Source of the DNA: Entrophospora sp. SA101
Lineage: Eukaryota; Glomeromycota; Glomeromycetes; Entrophosporales; Entrophosporaceae
Reading direction: 5' to 3'
NCBI GenBank assembly: GCA_958430865.1
Contig: CAUDNR010003580.1
Coordinates: 64,349-75,585, forward strand
DNA: 11,237 nt
The notes beneath the pieces were generated by a model. The model did not search any database, had not been told where the DNA came from, and saw only the letters and a list, made by a program, of their open reading frames with translations. Below are positions 1 to 8,018 of this stretch, in pieces. Position 1 is the first letter of the stretch. Each line of letters begins with the position of its first letter. The position numbers and the translations under genes were made by a program.

Positions 1-311
1 AATTTTGGTTTTTGAGTTTTTGGTGAAATTTGGCAGTGTGGCACAGTAAATGGTGGTTATAGACTTCGCGCACCATACGAGTTTTATTGTTAGCATTAGT
101 AATTAGTATTAGCGAATTCATTCATAAAAAATAATCGACGTGATTTCTCAGGCGTCATATCCATGTTTGCATTCACGGGGGGGGGTTTACATTTAACTCA
201 CGATGAAATATTAATTTTTATGCCGGATTGATATTTATTAATATCAATGTGTAAATTTATAATTATTTTATAAATAAACATGATAAATAATACAAGGAAA
301 AATCATTATTA
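1..311. other. 3' flank of the KDSR gene, no gene seen
   Basis: No convincing coding frame was found on either strand. It holds a nine-base G run (177-185), which stands out in such AT-rich DNA, and a TTTATT (AATAAA on the minus strand) near 233-238 that could serve as the polyadenylation signal of the minus-strand gene ending at 312. The first 150 bases have somewhat more G+C and might be the 5' flank of a gene outside the window, but nothing shows this directly. Confidence 0.4.
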
Positions 312-2105
312 TCATTCATTATTAATTGAAGTCTCAATTTTCTTTGGCTTTAAATTTTTAACTTTTCCGTCCATCCACCATCTAGTAGGTGACAATGCAA
401 TCTTTTAAATTCACCAAAAGCAGAAATTAATTATTTAAATAAAAAAATTTTTTTTTTTTTAAAAAAATATATGAAAATTTTACCCATCCAAGTCCGGAAG
501 TAAGAAAGTCCAATATGAAATTATTTCCTGGTGATATTCCCCTCATTGAAGTTCTAAAAATATTTGTTATAAAATCTGATGTAATAAAAAACTCACCACG
601 GCAAAGTCCTGTTTTAAAAAATAAAAGTAAAAATAAATAATTGTGAATAAATTCTTCTTTCTAAAATTTATAATAACAAGTTACCTTTATATAAAGCTTT
701 AGCTGCTTGACTAGGTGATATTGGACTATCATCGCCTTCAATTTCCTTGGTCACCTTTGGTTTAATCTTATTCTAATAATCAAGAAGTCAGGGAAAATAT
801 TATTGCAATTAAAAACTAAAATACAAAAAAATGATGTACATACCTCTTCAACTAAACCAGGAGAATCTATCGTGCCGGGGAAATAACAATGAACACCAAT
901 ATCATATAAAATCAATTCATTCCTTAAACAATCAGCCAATCCTTTAACCCAAAAATTAATTTATTTGTTGATTTTACATTCACTCTTTCCAAAATCAAAA
1001 ACCAAAACCAAAATTTGATTGGTCGAACAAGCAAGTACATACCTCTAAGTGCGTGTTTGCTTGGACTATATTGAGAAAATCCTACAAATCCCATCAACCC
1101 AGCGCAACTACTAACAAAAATTATTTTTCCTTTAACACTTTGCTGAACCATTTTTTTAACAGCCTCCTTGAATTATATATATATATATGAGAAAACATTT
1201 AGACTGACAAATAAATGAATGAATAAATAAATATAATTGTAATGCTAATGGTAATTGATCATAATATATATTAATTACATGCGCAGTATATAGACTTCCA
1301 AAATAATTCAATTGCATACCAAATGTAAAATCTGAAATTGGTTGTTCTATAAACATGCCAGGTCTACAAGAACCTTATAAAAATAAAAATTAAAAAAAAA
1401 CTCTATAAACATTATATATTACATTATTTACATACCAGCACAACAAAAAATAAAATCAGGAACTTTTCCATCATGTTTAGCAGATGCTTCATTAAGTGCA
1501 CGAACTGATTCCTCATACTTGGTAAGATCTGCTGAAACAACATTGAATACCAACGATTCATAATCATTTCTATACTTGGCTACCTTTTTTTTTTAATTAA
1601 TTAAAATAATAATAATAACAATAATAAGGAATTATTATGTTGTAAAAGAAAAAAAATTAAAGAAATTTTAAATAAACGCTTACACCTTTAATTTCTTCTA
1701 AAGCTATCTTTAAATCATCATATTCACGAGCAACTATCGTGACATGTGCACCTTTAGAAGCCAATAGTTTTGCAAGCTCTTTACCAAGTCCTCTACTACC
1801 ACCTGTTATATATGCATGCTTTTTAAAATTAATAATAACAATAATACGAATTGCTTATTATTTTATAAAACTAAAAAAGTTAAGATATTAATATCGTAAA
1901 ATGTTAAACATTAAACAGTGAGTACTACTACTACCTTTCCTTGAGGTAAAAATTTATTTCTACCAAAAAGTCTTGAATTCCCCATCAAGTAAAAAAAACT
2001 TATAAAAAATATTGCAATGATAATTGACTTAATTAAATACACGTTTTCAGGCGAATTGGAGAGGGATGGAAACAAAATAAAAATGTATTCGATGAAAGAC
2101 CACAT
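312..2105 (-). CDS. TSC10: 3-ketodihydrosphingosine reductase (KDSR/TSC10 family), nine exons
   Basis: Short-chain dehydrogenase/reductase. The family uses NADPH to reduce 3-ketodihydrosphingosine to dihydrosphingosine, the second step of sphingolipid synthesis, at the cytosolic face of the ER. Exons: 1935-2105, 1684-1818, 1436-1583, 1279-1373, 1043-1166, 844-941, 685-772, 484-608, 312-401. Every junction is GT..AG and keeps frame, giving 1074 nt, 357 residues plus TGA. I see a hydrophobic N-terminal anchor (about 26-41), the cofactor loop TGGSRGLGK (62-70), CCAG (149-152), the LNYFG motif with structural Asn (about 174), VSSCAG with the catalytic Ser (202/203), and YSPSK with catalytic Tyr216 and Lys220. 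HCYFPGTIDSPG (about 242-253) matches the YPPDTDTPG segment that sets this family apart from other SDRs. Length is slightly above human KDSR (332) and yeast Tsc10 (320). The start is the only ATG preceding the membrane anchor in frame. The C-terminal hydrophobic part is weak. The gene appears intact. Confidence 0.93.
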
Positions 2106-2254
2106 TTTTTTTTATATCCAAATTTTTTCAATATGCAGATCAAGATTATAAAAATTACAGGGGCGATTTTTTACCAACTATTAATATTAATATTAATACT
2201 AATACTTGCTCTGTTGCATGTGAAATTTGAAATATTATGGAGTGGGGTGCAATT

Positions 2255-2264
2255 CTGATTGGCT
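2255..2264 (-). promoter_or_regulatory. CCAAT box upstream of KDSR
   Basis: On the minus strand the sequence reads AGCCAATCAG, a very good match to the NF-Y (fungal HAP complex) consensus RRCCAATCAR. It lies about 150 nt upstream of the KDSR ATG (2105), a usual distance. Function is inferred from motif and position only. Confidence 0.5.
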
Positions 2265-2273
2265 AATTTGAAT

Positions 2274-2319
2274 TTCACGTACGTGAATTGCGAATTCACA
2301 TAATTTCATTTTCACGTAC
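2274..2319. promoter_or_regulatory. TTCACGTACGTGAA palindrome plus a second TTCACGTAC half
   Basis: A perfect 14-bp palindrome at 2274-2287, centred on TA and containing overlapping CACGT/ACGTG cores. A further TTCACGTAC lies at 2311-2319. ACGTG cores are typical of bZIP/bHLH sites. The repeated occurrence next to a CCAAT box suggests a bound element in the KDSR (or divergent) promoter, but the binding protein is unknown. Confidence 0.3.
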
Positions 2320-2446
2320 AATAGTTCCGAGTATTTTCCTCTCATGCAAGACTGACATTTTTTATATTATTTGAATTAAAATATTATTTTTTTTTTCCAT
2401 TGTTAATACATAGTAATAGAAAAATACTTTCTTACAAAAATAAAAA

Positions 2447-2736
2447 ATGTCAACTATTGAAAAAAGCAAAAGAGGAGTTGAAAGATGCGAAGGAGGGTTG
2501 GAAAGTTTGAGGAGGGAGGAGGGGAGGGGAAGAAGCTGAGCGAGTTGGAGGATAAGTTTGAGGAGAAGTTGGAGAACGAATAATGAAAGAACGAAGGGGG
2601 GAGGATCAAGAGACAGATTAATCAAAGAAAAGAAATAGTTGAGGGAGGATAGAGACGATCGAGAAAAGAATTATTGGAAGAGTGAAAGAAACTACGTGAA
2701 TTCAATGAAGAGAAAGGTAATGAACAAATTGCATAA
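2447..2736 (+). pseudogene. Decayed coiled-coil protein gene, N-terminal part
   Basis: The stretch is purine-rich on the plus strand, unlike its surroundings. From ATG 2447 the reading is MSTIEK, then a +1 shift at an A-run (about 2459-2465) opens AKEELKDAKEGWK, and a second +1 shift at an A-run (about 2502-2504) opens KFEE...LSELEDKFEEKLENE. That last frame runs on through stops at 2581, 2584, 2650, 2683 and 2734, and between them still reads like helix (KELLEE, KKLREFNEEKGNEQIA). It is a Lys/Glu heptad-rich coiled coil interrupted by two single-base insertions and five stops. Large AM-fungal families, including Crinkler-like proteins, often begin with such coiled coils, but I cannot assign the family. 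The frame stays open for about 55 more codons after 2736 without recognisable content. Confidence 0.5.
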
Positions 2737-3646
2737 AAAATTACACAAAAAATCAAAAAACCATTTTCGTTCTATTTGAGAGACATTTGGTATACCACTT
2801 ACAACTTTAAATTCTTTTCATTTATTTTCTGTTGCTTGCTTCATATTGATCGACACTGTGAAATAAGATTAATTGGGGCATGCTTGCAACAAAACCAGAC
2901 AAAGTGAAATGTTGAAAATTGCTCAACACCACAACTGTAATGCGATTGCTTCTTACCTGTGATTTGTTTTCATCTCATTCTTTGGATCATTCAATATCCT
3001 CCATGTAAGAAAATTAATCTAAAGTGTTGTATTCAATTTTATTATTAGGGCCTTTAACTTATTAGAGATTCTTATAGTCAGTGTCCTGCTTTTTTGTAGA
3101 TAGTTTTCTTTTCTAAGGCATGAGATGCATTTGTGATTTTGAATGCCTCCACTAGGTTCGTATCTCATATTGAATCGCTGGATTAAGATATCACAGCTCC
3201 CTTTGATGAATATCCTTTTCTTTAACTTACTCTTTGATAAAGATAACAATATTTTTGTCTTGTTCAATTAATATTAACGTTAAATTATTTCACGTCGCCT
3301 TTAATATCTTATATTTATTATTATTGATTATGTCCTATAATCATCCGGATAAATTGATAAGAATATTAAGTATTATTATTTATATTATATTTATATTATC
3401 AATCTATGTAATTCGTATATAAGGACATCAATCTAAATCAATAAAGATAGCTTTTGTAATTTTACAATAATTAAATTACTTGATCGTTCAATATTAAACA
3501 TAATCATAGTAGTTATTTGGATTATTACAATAAAACATTGAGTTGTTATTTGGCAAATAATATTTTATGTTTTATAACCCAGTAATAATAATATTAAGGG
3601 ATTTACTTTAAAGAGTTTTGAATAAGAGAGTTTAAAGAATAAAAAA
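2737..3646. other. AT-rich spacer, no supported gene
   Basis: The reading frame of the upstream coiled-coil relic continues open to about 2902 without family signal. On the minus strand 3019-3267 is open for 82 codons, with a non-ATG-supported context and a CISC motif but nothing recognisable. On the plus strand 3234-3422 is an Ile-rich frame of the kind expected by chance in AT-rich DNA. I see no RNA gene or clear repeat. Confidence 0.4.
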
Positions 3647-4234
3647 TTATATATTCCAAGCATAAATTCCTGAAATTTCACCATAGATAACTTTGAATTT
3701 ATTTGCAGTCCTTGTGAGAGTCCCTTTCATGTTGACACGTCTTCCAATCCTTGCCCTGACAAAAGGATTCACATTTTCATTACATGTCTTATTTGTTGCA
3801 ATAGCTTGTATTTCTCCTATTCTAATAAAAGAGCAGAAACAAGATTAAAACAGAATCCTCTACCACGATTACTTTTCGGCAAAGATCTCCTATATTTGAA
3901 AATTTTTTAACAGTTTTAATAGCATTTCAAAATGTTTAGGATTGTCAAGAAAAAATTGTAAATTATTTACCATTTAGTTCTTATATTATCAGACTCAAAA
4001 ACACCAACAAATAAAGGCATTGCTGTGTACATCTTTAACTCTTTCTCTGTTGTCATTTCTTGCAGATAAATCATTTTGTCTTTCCTATATAATAATACAA
4101 AATGTTAACATAATAGATAAACAGAAAATATAATTCATAAAATACATACATGAATTGATATTGACATCTAATTTTTTAATAGTATGATCATTATCTAAAT
4201 TATTAGTTATTATCAAAATATTTTTGAACATTTC

Positions 4235-4339
4235 CTGGTGCAGATTAAGGTTTCTGGTCTAAAGTGTTTTCTCAAAGCCCAAACTAGTTTGGGCAATTTT
4301 GGCTACTAATAGAAGCAGTTTCGACCAGAAACCTTAAAC
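4235..4339 (-). other. Intron composed almost wholly of a MITE-like element
   Basis: The intron runs from GT at 4339-4338 to AG at 4236-4235 (105 nt) and joins AAG AGG to GAA ATG in phase 0. Of its length, only the two donor bases and the last 10 bases at the acceptor lie outside the inverted-repeat element 4245-4337. A CTTAAT sequence about 10-15 nt before the acceptor could be the branch site. Read through without splicing, the frame meets TAA within two codons. Confidence 0.5.
4245..4337. mobile_element. MITE-like element, 93 bp, with 15-bp perfect inverted repeats
   Basis: The ends are TTAAGGTTTCTGGTC (4245-4259) and its exact reverse complement (4323-4337). The centre has a perfect 18-bp palindrome, GCCCAAACTAGTTTGGGC (4277-4294), flanked by unrelated sequence. 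No coding capacity. The outermost TTAA on both sides could be a piggyBac-type target duplication (TIR then GGTTTCTGGTC), or the TA alone could be a Tc1/mariner-type duplication. The sequence cannot decide between them. It sits inside the intron of the broken minus-strand gene. Confidence 0.6.
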
Positions 4340-4415
4340 CCTCTTCCAACATATACAATTTGAAAAATCTTGTGACAAGTTTTGAATTTCTTGATCTCTC
4401 AAACCACTTCCATCT

Positions 4416-4804
4416 AGACTTTCTTTTGTCAAATCTAATACCCCCCAATATGCAGGCCTAAAATACCAATTGAATAAAAAGTACAGTATTAATGAACATG
4501 GATTGATCTGCTTCAAAACAATGATGTTGAACTTATGTGAATGCTTGATGAGTTTTTGGTATTTTTTTTTGATAACTATGAAATGATTTGAATATATTTG
4601 AAACCAACAAGACTTTCTTTTGTCAAATCTAATACCCCCCAATATGCAGGCCTAAAATACCAATTGAATAAAAAGTACAGTATTAATGAACATGGATTGA
4701 TCTGCTTCAAAACAATGATGTTGAACTTATGTGAATGCTTGATGAGTTTTTGGTATTTTTTTTTGATAACTATGAAATGATTTGAATATATTTGAAACCA
4801 ACAA
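4416..4804. repeat. Perfect tandem duplication, two copies of 194 bp
   Basis: Copy 1 is about 4416-4609 and copy 2 about 4610-4803, identical in every base I compared, including the nine-T run in each. In the minus-strand gene each copy contains the TTTTAG acceptor (4459-4458 and 4653-4652) and the first codons of the following exon (PAYWGVLDLTKES). The gene therefore has two alternative acceptors, only the downstream one leading into the full exon. Identity of this degree in non-coding DNA means a recent event or an assembly artefact. Confidence 0.9.
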
Positions 4805-4928
4805 AGCCTATTGAGATATGATAATAAACTTACTGTATAAACATTCATTCATAAGACATTGATATCAAGTTTTACCTTGTCAGGTGAACCATTATAATCA
4901 TCATTTCTAAGTGGTAATCCAACTTCTT

Positions 4929-6021
4929 CTAATTAATTTTTCTTTTTTGAAATAATCATATTTCAATTTTTTAATAATAATGATGACATAGCAAAAATCA
5001 GAAACATGAAAATTTTGCATGCATATTCTACAGGACCTAGGCTTACAAGCCATATATACTTATTATGTGTGATTTTGCATTATTGATTCTCTGAAATTTG
5101 CTGTAGTGTACCATTTGTTCTAATAAAATCTATTTGAATCTACTAAAACAAATAAACAAAGGATAAATTTATTACTTATCAAAAAAAGAAATAAAGAGAC
5201 TTTGAAGTATATAAATATGATTGATTTTGGACTGAGGTTGATGTACCAAAAAAATTTACAACATTAAAAAATATTATTTTGAATAAATTCTTTAAAAACA
5301 ATGCTGTTTAAATTGTGTAATTGATTCAATCATTAACACCGAAGGAACAAAATTAATTATTTGCAATAAAGCTATTTGTTTATTTATTGATTTTTAATAT
5401 TAATGGATGGTTTCTATTCATAATACAAATTTGAGTTTTATTCAAATTATTAATTATTCGAGTTATTCTCTATTATTTGCTTTATTCAAGTTATTCTCTA
5501 TTATTCATTTTATTCAAGTAAACCTTATTTGAATAGAAACTACTCAAGATTATGATATTATTTTAGCATAAAGAGCTTTAGAAATATTTAACCAATAATT
5601 AATTACAATATAAAAGAGTTATTAAATTAAGCCAATAACTAAAAAATAGGATTAATTTTAAAAGAATATATGATAATTTCAACCTTTACTAATAGGCTTT
5701 AGGCAATATGATAAAAATATTATTAATTTATCAGTATGCCAATACCTTGATTTTTTTTTAAAGAATAATCAGATTCTGATATTTGCTGAATATCCCATTA
5801 CCCAGTTTGGCATCATTTGACCAGTAAAAAGAGAACCAATAGATTATATATAAGTAAAGAGAGATGGGACCCTAAATTAGCACAAAAGAATTTTAAATCG
5901 TAACAGTTTGATAGCTTGATTGACATAGTGGTGCAGTCTTAGATTCCATGCAATTTTTTTATTGCATATTTTAAATATAATTAATCATACATCTTTAATA
6001 AAACAAATATTACTTAGCTAT
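4929..6021. other. AT-rich spacer with minor repeats, no supported gene
   Basis: Short open stretches on the minus strand near 5010-5150 read like fragments but carry several stops. The only structured part is the repeat cluster at 5410-5540. Other sequence is A/T homopolymers and low complexity. No RNA gene was recognised. Confidence 0.4.
5410..5540. repeat. 28-bp tandem repeat between 11-bp inverted repeats
   Basis: Unit TTATTCRAGTTATTCTCTAT (first part) recurs with period 28 at 5454, 5482 and, as a partial copy, 5510. The array is bracketed by GTTTCTATTCA (5410-5420) and its exact reverse complement (5530-5540). The arrangement could be a small non-autonomous element or the result of local slippage. 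No target duplication is evident. Confidence 0.4.
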
Positions 6022-6258
6022 TTAATCATTTCCTTGTATGTGAATGCCTCCATAGATCAAATATTCACAATGGTCATGATTATTATTCAATACATTTGAT
6101 ATAATCATTGGAATAACAAACAATTGCATCACCCAAGTAGTAATAACACCAAGGCCATGCATAAATGAAACTTTTAATAATGCGTGTCTACCCAGATCTC
6201 TGGGGTTCACAAGAATAAATAAATAGGGAGGTTCAAAAATAATTTTTTCCTTCACCAT
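6022..6258 (-). other. Unexplained 78-codon ORF with one hydrophobic helix
   Basis: Open from an ATG at 6258 to TAA. The product has one strongly hydrophobic stretch (about 34-56: GLGVITTWVMQLFVIPMI and following), which would form a membrane helix, and a His/Asp-rich segment near the end (NNNHDHCEYLIYGGIHIQG). I do not recognise it. Open frames of this length are not rare in such DNA, so it may be chance or a relic exon. It borders the GC-richer island to its right. Confidence 0.2.
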
Positions 6259-6299
6259 TCTAAAGTTCCTTAAAAAACCATGAATAATAAATCTGATGT

Positions 6300-7340
6300 T
6301 GATTGCAGGTGTCAGATTTAATTAAAAAATTTCCTATCACAAACAAATGGTCAGGTGCTTTCACACTCTTCATAACTGTAGAATTTATTTATTCCACAGG
6401 TGAAGGTACCCATAGCTGGAAGGCTTTGGACAAAACATTCCCTTATCTTCCCCTCAGACCAGGCTTGGTTGTTACCATAAGACTCCCTCTGGAGTAAAGT
6501 TGGTGTCTTTGGTGTCTGCAATTTAGAAGGTTACAACATAAGTTGCTGTTTTGGATTTTCCCTGAATTCAGAGTTGAGTCCTGGGTTGTGTCTTGTTGGT
6601 GGTACATCTGCTCACCAACAACCTACCCCCATTTAAAAAACAAATTCAATTGGTCAAATAAAAATTAAAGAAACAGAGTATTTGGGAAAATGATTAATTT
6701 ATATAATATACCAAACAAAATCCAAACCATTTTATAACTTTTTTCTTGTTGGTCACATTGCTAGCAAAGATGTATATAATCATACAATAATTTTAACCTA
6801 CAGGACAGAGGACTGATTGGGCAAAAACCCATATAGTCCCCTACCCAAAATTATAAATTTGTTAGTTAATATTAGAGAAACAGAGCGTTTAGGAAAGTGA
6901 TTATACAAAACAAACACTATTTTACAACTTCCCCCTTAACATCAGAGTCCAAATGCAATTTCAGGGGCACACAACCCTGCTCTGAACTGCGACCTCCTGT
7001 GCTTGAAACATAGTTGCAGGTTCTTGTTGCTTTGATAGATCTGGATATTTACATGGCACTACAATTCATCAGCAGAGTTGCAACTTGGTCACAGTGCCAT
7101 CCTTGCCCTAGAGGTAGGATTGTTGCAGGCAACTTCGGCCAGCGTGCCAGCAGCCTTCTCTGGTCTGGGTGCTGTGAGGGAAGATTAGTGAAAGTGTCAT
7201 TGACGTTGGTGCAGTCTTGGTAAATTCCAGGACCATGCCACCCCCATCTGGAATTTGGTAGCATCGTTGTATCCTTGGGCGTCGCAGGTCGGATTAGCCT
7301 TGTGCACATGAGGAATGTGTGAGAATGACTGTAAAGTGTT
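6300..7340 (-). mobile_element. Probable degraded LTR-retrotransposon remnant
   Basis: This kilobase is visibly richer in G+C than the rest of the window, with abrupt edges. Read on the minus strand, a purine tract AAGGGGGAAG lies at about 6928-6937, immediately followed by TTGTAAAATAG. This resembles a retrotransposon polypurine tract at the start of a 3' LTR beginning TGTAAAATAG. The two diverged direct repeats listed separately follow, as LTR-like sequence would. Upstream of the tract (about 6940-7310) the DNA is coding-like in composition (86 codons open at 7049-7309), but I recognise no gag, protease, RT or integrase motif. No primer-binding site or target duplication was found. Transposon origin is inferred from composition and the purine tract; the class is uncertain. 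Confidence 0.4.
6591..6928 (-). repeat. Two diverged direct repeats, LTR-like
   Basis: In minus orientation, unit B (6928 to 6744) and unit A (6738 to 6591) are collinear. Both begin GTTRTAAAATRGT, share a central block ACTCTGTTTCTTTAAT / GCTCTGTTTCTCTAAT, then GGGTAGG, and end with ACCAACAAGA. Unit A lacks part of the centre. They are clearly homologous but have many substitutions, so the duplication is old. In unit A, TTGTTGGTG and CACCAACAA also form a short hairpin (about 6593-6622). Confidence 0.55.
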
Positions 7341-7845
7341 CAAGGTAGCGTGCATGCTTCAACACTTGTAAATTTTCCTGTAATCAAACGTTCATATCAA
7401 ATGTTTCATATTTGAATTGTGACTTTTTCAATGGTTTGCTGCCTTGACATCTTCTTGTAATTATATAATAATATATTAATATTATTAATATTATTGATTA
7501 CGCAAAGTAAAACATTATCAATGAAAATCTTGTAATTACCCAACAATGATCTGCTCTGCGTTTTGATTTCAAATTAAAATATTATATACTAAAAAAGATA
7601 CCATATTATATCAATACAAATAAAAAAAAGTACCTCTGGTTAGTTATTAACATGTTTTCTTTAGGAGGCCAAACCAAACCATAAACCAAACAACACTCAC
7701 GTTTTGTCATCTTTGAAAAGTAAATTGTTTTTTAAAAAAAAAATCAATTCGCGTCTGTCCTACCAAAAAAATAACCAATAGTAATAGGATAAATAATTAA
7801 TGTACACGTTTGTCAAACTTCTTTTTTTTCTTTTCAAAAAAAAAT
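7341..7845. other. AT-rich intergenic region upstream of the RecQ gene
   Basis: No coding frame is supported. It contains runs of TATTAATATTATTAATATTA near 7470-7495. A CCAAT at 7775-7779 lies about 67 nt upstream of the ATG at 7846 and could be a promoter element for the helicase gene. The right part has several A- or T-tracts of the kind found in fungal promoters. Confidence 0.35.
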
Positions 7846-7913
7846 ATGTCTAGAACGGAAAAACAAAAAAACAAGTGAAGACAACAAATCAATGCTGATG
7901 AGGCTGTTGCTAA
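7846..7913 (+). pseudogene. Possible RecQ first exon carrying an in-frame TGA
   Basis: ATG at 7846 reads MSRTEKQKNK, then TGA at 7876-7878, then RQQINADEAVA up to a strong donor (AA|GTAAGTG, 7914). The acceptor TTTACTTAG ends at 8041. Joining them gives AA|T GAC AAA CGA, exactly the frame of the RecQ helicase. A single C-to-T change (CGA to TGA) would explain the stop. If the exon is real and the base correct, the spliced mRNA cannot make the helicase from this ATG. Translation could instead start at 8019 in an unspliced or shorter transcript. It may also be chance. Confidence 0.4.
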
Positions 7914-7974
7914 GTAAGTGTTTTAAGAATGGTGGTGGTGGTTATCGCCCGCCACTTGTTGTCACTCTAGTTTC

Positions 7975-7982
7975 TATATAAG
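7975..7982 (+). promoter_or_regulatory. TATA-like box before the RecQ ATG at 8019
   Basis: TATATAAG lies 36-44 nt upstream of the ATG at 8019. If transcription starts here, the message would be very short-leadered and would begin translation at 8019, bypassing the upstream exon with its TGA. In the alternative model this sequence is merely inside the first intron. Confidence 0.3.
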
Positions 7983-8018
7983 ATTGGCCTAGTCAGTTGT
8001 TTAACTTTGATTTTTTCA

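Larger units (their letters stand above)
2106..2446. other. Intergenic promoter region between KDSR and the decayed coiled-coil gene
   Basis: No coding frame is evident. The stretch separates the minus-strand KDSR start from the plus-strand relic at 2447, so it was probably once a divergent promoter. Its part near 2240-2330 contains a CCAAT box and repeated TTCACGTAC motifs, listed separately. AT-rich homopolymers fill the rest. Confidence 0.5.
3647..4928 (-). pseudogene. Broken multi-exon gene of unrecognised, probably lineage-specific family
   Basis: Exons that join in frame: 4340-4457 (from PAYWGVLDLTKES to SNCICWKR), 4146-4234 (EMFKNILIITNN to NINSC), 3971-4084 (KDKMIYLQEM to SDNIRTK), 3647-3821 (IGEIQAIATNK to YGEISGIYAWNI, then TAA). 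A likely upstream exon is 4876-4928, which can be read either as EEVGLPLRNDDYNGSPDK or, with the phase that fits the next exon, in a less natural frame. The junction 3971/3821 spells TG|A, a stop, although the exon behind it is clearly coding-like (NPFVRARIGRRVNMKGTL). The last exon ends abruptly after YGEISG. That GRRV...YGEISG segment recalls Rhizophagus-specific proteins with a possible PD-(D/E)XK-like core, but this is memory-based and weak. No function is assigned. The 5' end is disturbed by a 194-bp tandem duplication, and a MITE fills one intron. It is probably a pseudogene, although expression of a truncated product cannot be excluded. Confidence 0.55.

Noticed and set aside
177..185. 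Nine-base G run
   Set aside because: Notable in AT-rich DNA, but a single G run cannot form a G-quadruplex alone and there is no associated feature.
751..1356. Separate small minus-strand genes (62, 75 and 66 codons)
   Set aside because: They are individual exons of the KDSR gene read on into introns; splicing joins them in frame.
3019..3267. 82-codon minus-strand ORF with a CISC motif
   Set aside because: No family signal, no splice context and no supporting neighbour; a frame of this length can occur by chance here.
3234..3422. 62-codon Ile-rich plus-strand ORF with apparent membrane helices
   Set aside because: AT-rich DNA yields Ile/Leu/Tyr-rich frames that mimic membrane helices.
4598..4780. 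60-codon plus-strand ORF
   Set aside because: It is antisense to the duplicated intron/exon and shows no family features.
4334..4848. Two overlapping minus-strand ORFs with nearly the same protein sequence
   Set aside because: They are the intron and exon start of one gene read through twice because of the 194-bp duplication, not two proteins.
5010..5150. Open fragments on the minus strand (for example VHYSKFQRINNA)
   Set aside because: Several stops in every frame and no acceptor/donor pair linking it to the broken gene at 4928; too weak to call an exon.
5928..7230. Shared string GGTGCAGTCTTRG near 5926 and 7208
   Set aside because: The match is short and does not extend on either side; it may be chance.
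7014..7309. Overlapping ORFs on both strands in the GC-richer island
   Set aside because: Higher G+C lowers stop frequency; neither product shows a recognised domain. Treated as part of the element remnant.
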